From: Budorcas taxicolor
Lineage: Eukaryota > Chordata > Mammalia > Artiodactyla > Bovidae
NCBI RefSeq assembly: GCF_023091745.1
Contig: NC_068910.1
Location: 42,085,272 to 42,149,271 of the forward strand
DNA: 64,000 bases
Reading direction: 5' to 3'
Part shown: in pieces, positions 59,982 to 64,000 of the stretch
Layout of the letters: the number at the start of each line of letters is the position of its first letter
How positions within the stretch are numbered: position 1 is the first letter of the stretch
Translations under genes and position numbers: made by a program
The notes under the pieces: model-generated
Told to the model about the DNA's origin: nothing
Database searches by the model: none
The model's input: the letters and a program-made list of their open reading frames with translations, nothing else

Positions 59982-60192
59982 CTGGGCTTCCCTAATGGTT
60001 CAGACGGTAAAGAATCTGCTTGCAGTATGGGAGACCTGGGTTCGATTCCTGGGTTGAGAAGATCCTCTGGAGAAGGGCATGGAAACCCACTCCAGAATTC
60101 TTACCTGGAAAATCCCATGGACAGAGGAGCCTGGAAGGCTACAGTCTATGGAGTCACAAAGAGCTGGACACAACTGAGCTGATAACCATTTC
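59982..60192 (+). mobile_element. Bov-tA SINE
   Basis: Starts 'ctgggcttccctaatggttc' and ends 'ctggacacaactgagctg' plus a short tail. Flanks of 22 bp (59960-59981 and 60193-60214) agree at 18 positions and form the TSD. The age implied by that divergence fits the loss of CpG in the body. Confidence 0.92.
59996..60049 (+). promoter_or_regulatory. RNA polymerase III A and B boxes in Bov-tA
   Basis: A box tggttcagacgg (59996-60007); B box ggttcgattcc (60039-60049), a perfect consensus match. The B box stayed intact although the rest of this SINE has decayed. Confidence 0.7.
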
Positions 60193-60444
60193 AAGAAAGT
60201 CCGATTCAATTATCTAGCTAATTGTAGCAAATTAAATGCAATCAATAAAATTTTCTACTTTTCTGGTGGATTTTCTACTGCTACTTGGATTTGAGGAGGG
60301 AGATACTACATTTTCCCACATTGGCTCTGTGGTCTCACCATATTTGGGGATGAAACAGGCTGAGTCCCATTTCCACAAAGACCAGTCTTGGCTCCATTAA
60401 TGAACAGAAATAACCACGAAGCAAAGGACAACAGCTAAGACTTC

Positions 60445-60612
60445 CTGAATGCCTACAATGTGTCAGGCAGACACTCTTTTATACAAGTAACCCCCGTTTA
60501 AATCTCACAGCTCTATGAGGTAGACTATACTTTTCTCTCCATTCTACACAGATGAGGAAACTGAGGCATGAAAATGCAGAGTAACCCACCCAAGGTCACA
60601 CAGCCAACATCT
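60445..60612 (-). repeat. MIR SINE relic
   Basis: 'tgcctacaatgtgtcaggc', 'tctatgaggtagactatac', 'cagatgaggaaactgaggc' and 'cccaaggtcacacagcc' follow the MIR sequence on the minus strand, near full length. Confidence 0.85.
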
Positions 60613-61154
60613 TAGTCAAGAAGCTAACTACTGTATCAGGCTGTCCTAAAATCTCAGTGACCCACTTATTAAAAGGGCATTTATTCCTCCAATTAAAATC
60701 TAATTCAAATACTTCAGGTCAGGCAAGCCCCATCCTGGTTGGGAGGCTCATTTTCACGTGATTACTTAGGAATCCAGGTTAAGAACATCTTAGGAAACAA
60801 AAGCCTTCAACACATGGCTGAGGAGAGCATCACAGAGGGAACAACGTGTGAAGGAAACATATCCTATTCTTAGAAACTTCTTAGGTTGGGATGTGGCATG
60901 CATCATTGCCTCTCACATTTTATTTCCTGGCACAGGTCACATGGTTCCACCTAGATGCAAAGGAACTCAAAAATGTAATAATGTCTGGCTGGATAACCAC
61001 TTCCCAGCAGGAACACATCATTGTGAGCAGAGGCCATCAGCAATAGAGACTAGCTGCCTCTCTGCCACAGCTAGTACACAACTGAGCTGAGATCTGAAAG
61101 TTAGCTCTTTAAATCCTCTGCTGGATCAAATTTTGTGTTAAGAAGTATCACTGT

Positions 61155-61187
61155 TTTTTTTTTGTTTGTTTGTTTGTTTATTTTTAA
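61155..61187. repeat. T run and (TTTG)n simple repeat
   Basis: A T run then four TTTG units, on the minus strand a (CAAA)n tail. It may be the tail of a decayed element, but no body is recognisable next to it. Confidence 0.8.
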
Positions 61188-62194
61188 GATACAAAAGTTT
61201 GTTTCTAAAAGAAAACTTCTAAAAATATTAGACATTATAGGGGCCATGCAAATCATGTAAATAATTAAAGCCAGACAGGGGAAACAAAGAGAGTGATGTT
61301 CACAGTTGCTATTCAGGTTCAAGGCCAGTGAGAGAGAGTTGGGGATTATGTAGCTAACTCCATCTACGGACACAAGCCCACATATACCAAGTGCTCAACA
61401 GAAACTACCTGTTATCATCAGACAGACCAGGAGTTCAGTCTCCAAGGCTCTCTTCTTTCTCATAAGAGGCATCCTGGCCCCTTCCAGGTGATCCAGGACA
61501 AAGTCAAGAAGAGTTAGATCTATAGGTCATTAGGGACAGGACTTGCATCCTCATGCAGGGACTCAATTGTACTGAATTCAGATGAACAGACTCAAAAGTG
61601 GTGATAAGACGCCCCATGCAACTTTTACAAAAAACACCCTCCTTCGCAGTTCTGGATAGACCAGACTAAGCCTGTCCTCAAAGACAAACTGAACCAACTT
61701 CCAATATTTCCTTCCCATTTACCCAGCTCAACTATGAGTGTCCATAAAACCTCTTTGGATTATTTGTCTTAAAAACCGTGGGACCACTTGGTACCAATGA
61801 AGAAAGGTTTAAAGCAAAAACTATTTAGATGAAACCCAGTCAACAGTATTACTAGGAGTAGTAACTACTACTTAGAGTAAACAAACAAAATAATGAATTT
61901 CGTGGGGGGTGGTGATTAAGGTTCAAGACACCCTCTAGATGATCCCTTCCTAAATAAAAAAATGAATTGCATGAAATAGGAAAGGCATAAAACATATAAA
62001 TCAGGATTGTACTATTATATAAAGTCACTCTATCATCTTGTAATCAAAGTTTCTAATCCTTACTTTTAGTTTCTAGGCTCAGGGCGACATGGATCAACAG
62101 CAACAGTTTGTGAACCTACACTGATCCATGGATTTTCTTTGGGGTGGCATTGACTTATACCACCAGCTAGTTCATGTTAAACTTCAACATTAAC

Positions 62195-62285
62195 CTATTT
62201 ACAACGGCTTAATGGAGATGATATGTGTAGAACTTGGAATAATGCCCAGCACATAAGTAAGGGTTCCATGGATGTTAACTATTAT
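62195..62285 (+). repeat. MIR 3' end relic
   Basis: 'tggaataatgcccagcacat' then 'aagtaagggttccatggat' match the MIR 3' end. Confidence 0.6.
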
Positions 62286-63338
62286 TGCCATCTGACTCCA
62301 CCTTCTCTTTCACCCTGACTTCATAATGAACCCTCAAGTCTCATTAAATTCATCACTTAATTTCTTTCCTGTACTTATCCCTCCCTCTCCATTTCCACAG
62401 CCATGACTTCAATGCCATTTAGGCAGATCCTTATTACCATGCAGCCATAGTATTTCAATAGCATCCAACCAGAAGCAAAGGCAGCTCCACAGTACAAAGT
62501 TTGGGTAACTGGATGGTCAGTGATTCCATTGGCAAAAATAAAGAACATACTGGGAGAGCCTAGGGAAAGAAAGTGGCCAGTTTGTCTGGGAGGCACAGAA
62601 GCAGTGCATAGCTGGAGGCCCACTGGATGGCTGAAGCCCACAGTCCTCATCTGACCATGTCTACAGAGTTCAAGCTACTGTGTTCCATTTTCTGCAAATT
62701 CCAGTGAGCTTCATCTGCAAGAGACAAGGCAAGAAAAGGTGGGGGAAGCCTTCATGACTTCTTGCATGTCTTCATAGCCTTTGGCCAGCAGTAGCAGAGG
62801 AAGAGAAGGCAGGGAAGGGAATGAATAAGACACACCCCAGTAAGGATGACACAGTGGGGGTGATCCTTCTTTTGAAAGTACAGTGATGTATCCATTGTGA
62901 GTGGACACAGCGTTATAACAAATATATGCCTCTGTGTGACTCACACTGTACAAAACTCCTAGAATCATTTCCAATGATTCTGCCAGAAATCAATCGAGAG
63001 AGTACTGTTGTATTAGCAGCTTGCAATGACAGAACTACTGACCTACTAGGCCCGTATGACACTGGTCTAGGACTCTGACCACTGCTCGGAGTCCTAGAAC
63101 TTAAGATACGTGACACTCTTGATCTACACACCGGGATTTAAATGGCTGAGTCATGGAAGAGCATGGTTCAGGGGCTGTATCTACCTAGAGTTTTTGCAAC
63201 ACACTAACAGAAGGACACCTGGATGCAAATGTCTATTCCAGGCAACTAGAAATTCAGCTCAACAGAGTTTAGCTTTAGAGAGAAGAAAGTACACAAAGAA
63301 ATGACAGTAATATGACATATAGTCAGGTCAAAAGTATT

Positions 63339-63353
63339 AAAAAAAAAAAAAAA
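63339..63353 (+). repeat. Poly-A run
   Basis: 15 A residues; no adjacent element recognised. Confidence 0.85.
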
Positions 63354-63466
63354 GAAACCTTTATCAAAGGAGGATCCCAGTATTAATAGAATCCTTGCAT
63401 TTAGGGTGAAATAAGAGTCAGAGGAGGAATATTTAGAAAGGAGGAAGGAAATCCAGAAAAATAAGC

Positions 63467-63481
63467 AAAAAAAAAAAAAAA
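63467..63481 (+). repeat. Poly-A run
   Basis: 15 A residues; no adjacent element recognised. Confidence 0.85.
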
Positions 63482-64000
63482 CCAGCAATAAAATATCAGA
63501 GATGATACCGGTGAAATATATTTTAGGAAGGAAGTGATGTCCACATGAAAAATAGTGAGGAGCAGAAGGTTACTGAATTTAATTACCGGGAGGGTTATCA
63601 GGGACCTTTGAGAAAGCAGGTAGAATAAACGGGACAAGTCAAGGAGTAAATAGTTGGTGAGACAGACAATCAAAAAATCAGAGGATAATTTTAAGATTGC
63701 AGTGATACGAGAAACAAAGCAATTACTCATTATTTTATCTCATTTACTCTCAAGTGTTATCCTAGTTCTTCCTATTGCTATGAATGCATTGCCTTGCTAT
63801 CTGTTGTAATTATAAGTCAAAACCTCAAACACAGTATTTTTTATTTTTTTAAAGGCAATTTTCCAGGTCAATCAAGTCAAAAGGTACCCACTGGCCATAG
63901 TGACCTGGACAAGACAAAGGGGAGCATTCAGTGACTTGGGTTATCTAAGATTCTCCCTCTATCTTCAACTTTCTATTAGCAAAGACTGGGGTTAAGAACA

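Larger units (their letters stand above)
60215..64000. other. Unique and ancient sequence, no gene
   Basis: No gene is supported; frames reach at most 109 codons (63401-63730 minus) and include low-complexity runs. MIR relics and simple repeats are listed. The 60.64-60.85 kb block may be another old dispersed repeat, unnamed. Confidence 0.5.

Noticed and set aside
61155..61187. (TTTG)n run as the tail of a LINE or SINE
   Set aside because: No element body is recognisable on either side and no TSD was found, so it is kept as a simple repeat only.
1..64000. Bacterial or phage-type systems (operons, CRISPR, toxin-antitoxin, att sites)
   Set aside because: Codon structure, AT-rich intergenic sequence and ruminant-specific SINEs and LINEs throughout show this is vertebrate nuclear DNA. 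No direct-repeat spacer arrays or prokaryotic gene clusters are present.

Overview
This window is nuclear DNA from a ruminant mammal (cattle, sheep, goat or a relative; I cannot tell which from the sequence alone). The diagnosis rests on the mobile elements. There are nine copies of BovB, an RTE-clade LINE. There are many Bov-A/Bov-A2 SINEs with (AGC)n tails and Bov-tA SINEs with tRNA-like heads. There are also L1 elements of the long bovine type. I see no intact host protein gene, exon series, rRNA, tRNA gene, CRISPR array or bacterial-type operon. Apart from short chance ORFs, the open frames I can identify belong to decayed LINE reverse transcriptases.

Layout. 1-3.0 kb: mostly unique sequence. 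3.0-4.97 kb: a BovB copy with an inverted 5' part, flanked by a target-site duplication (TSD). 6.13-18.22 kb: one full-length, minus-strand L1 between exact 17-bp TSDs. Removing later insertions leaves about 8.46 kb, with a roughly 3.4 kb 5' UTR, ORF1, ORF2 and a 3' UTR. Later insertions split it: a younger L1 (18-bp TSD), a BovB (10-bp TSD) that itself carries a SINE (12-bp TSD), and two further SINEs. 18.2-23.5 kb: mostly unique or ancient sequence with an L2 relic. 23.6-32.0 kb: BovB fragments at 23.6, 25.5-26.5, 27.9-29.7 and 31.8 kb, and an L2 relic. 32.2-36.4 kb: a hAT-like relic, an old L1 3' end and MIR relics. 36.4-37.6 kb: a BovB 3' end and an L1 3' end with TSDs. 41.4-43.8 kb: Bov-tA, a BovB 3' end and Bov-A2. 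46.8 kb: Bov-tA. 47.4 kb: a G-rich tract. 49.0 kb: a mariner relic. About 50.9-55.6 kb: an older plus-strand L1 split by three Bov-tA SINEs, a 159-bp L1 3' end with an 18-bp TSD, and a BovB. 55.6-64.0 kb: almost repeat-free apart from one Bov-tA and MIR relics.

The elements interact as a parasite hierarchy. L1 enzymes probably mobilised L1, and the RTE machinery BovB and its tail-sharing Bov SINEs; that is family knowledge, not something shown here. All LINE copies look dead. Only the BovB copy at 25.5 kb keeps the YADD catalytic motif in a sizeable open frame (about 214 codons), and it is 5'-truncated.

I found no previously undescribed biological system. The best leads are the nested full-length L1 with two tiers of tandem repeats in its 5' UTR, the twin-priming-like BovB inversion, and the repeat-free island at 55.6-59.96 kb. 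TSDs were found by eye; family names follow from recognised sequence and were not checked against a repeat library.
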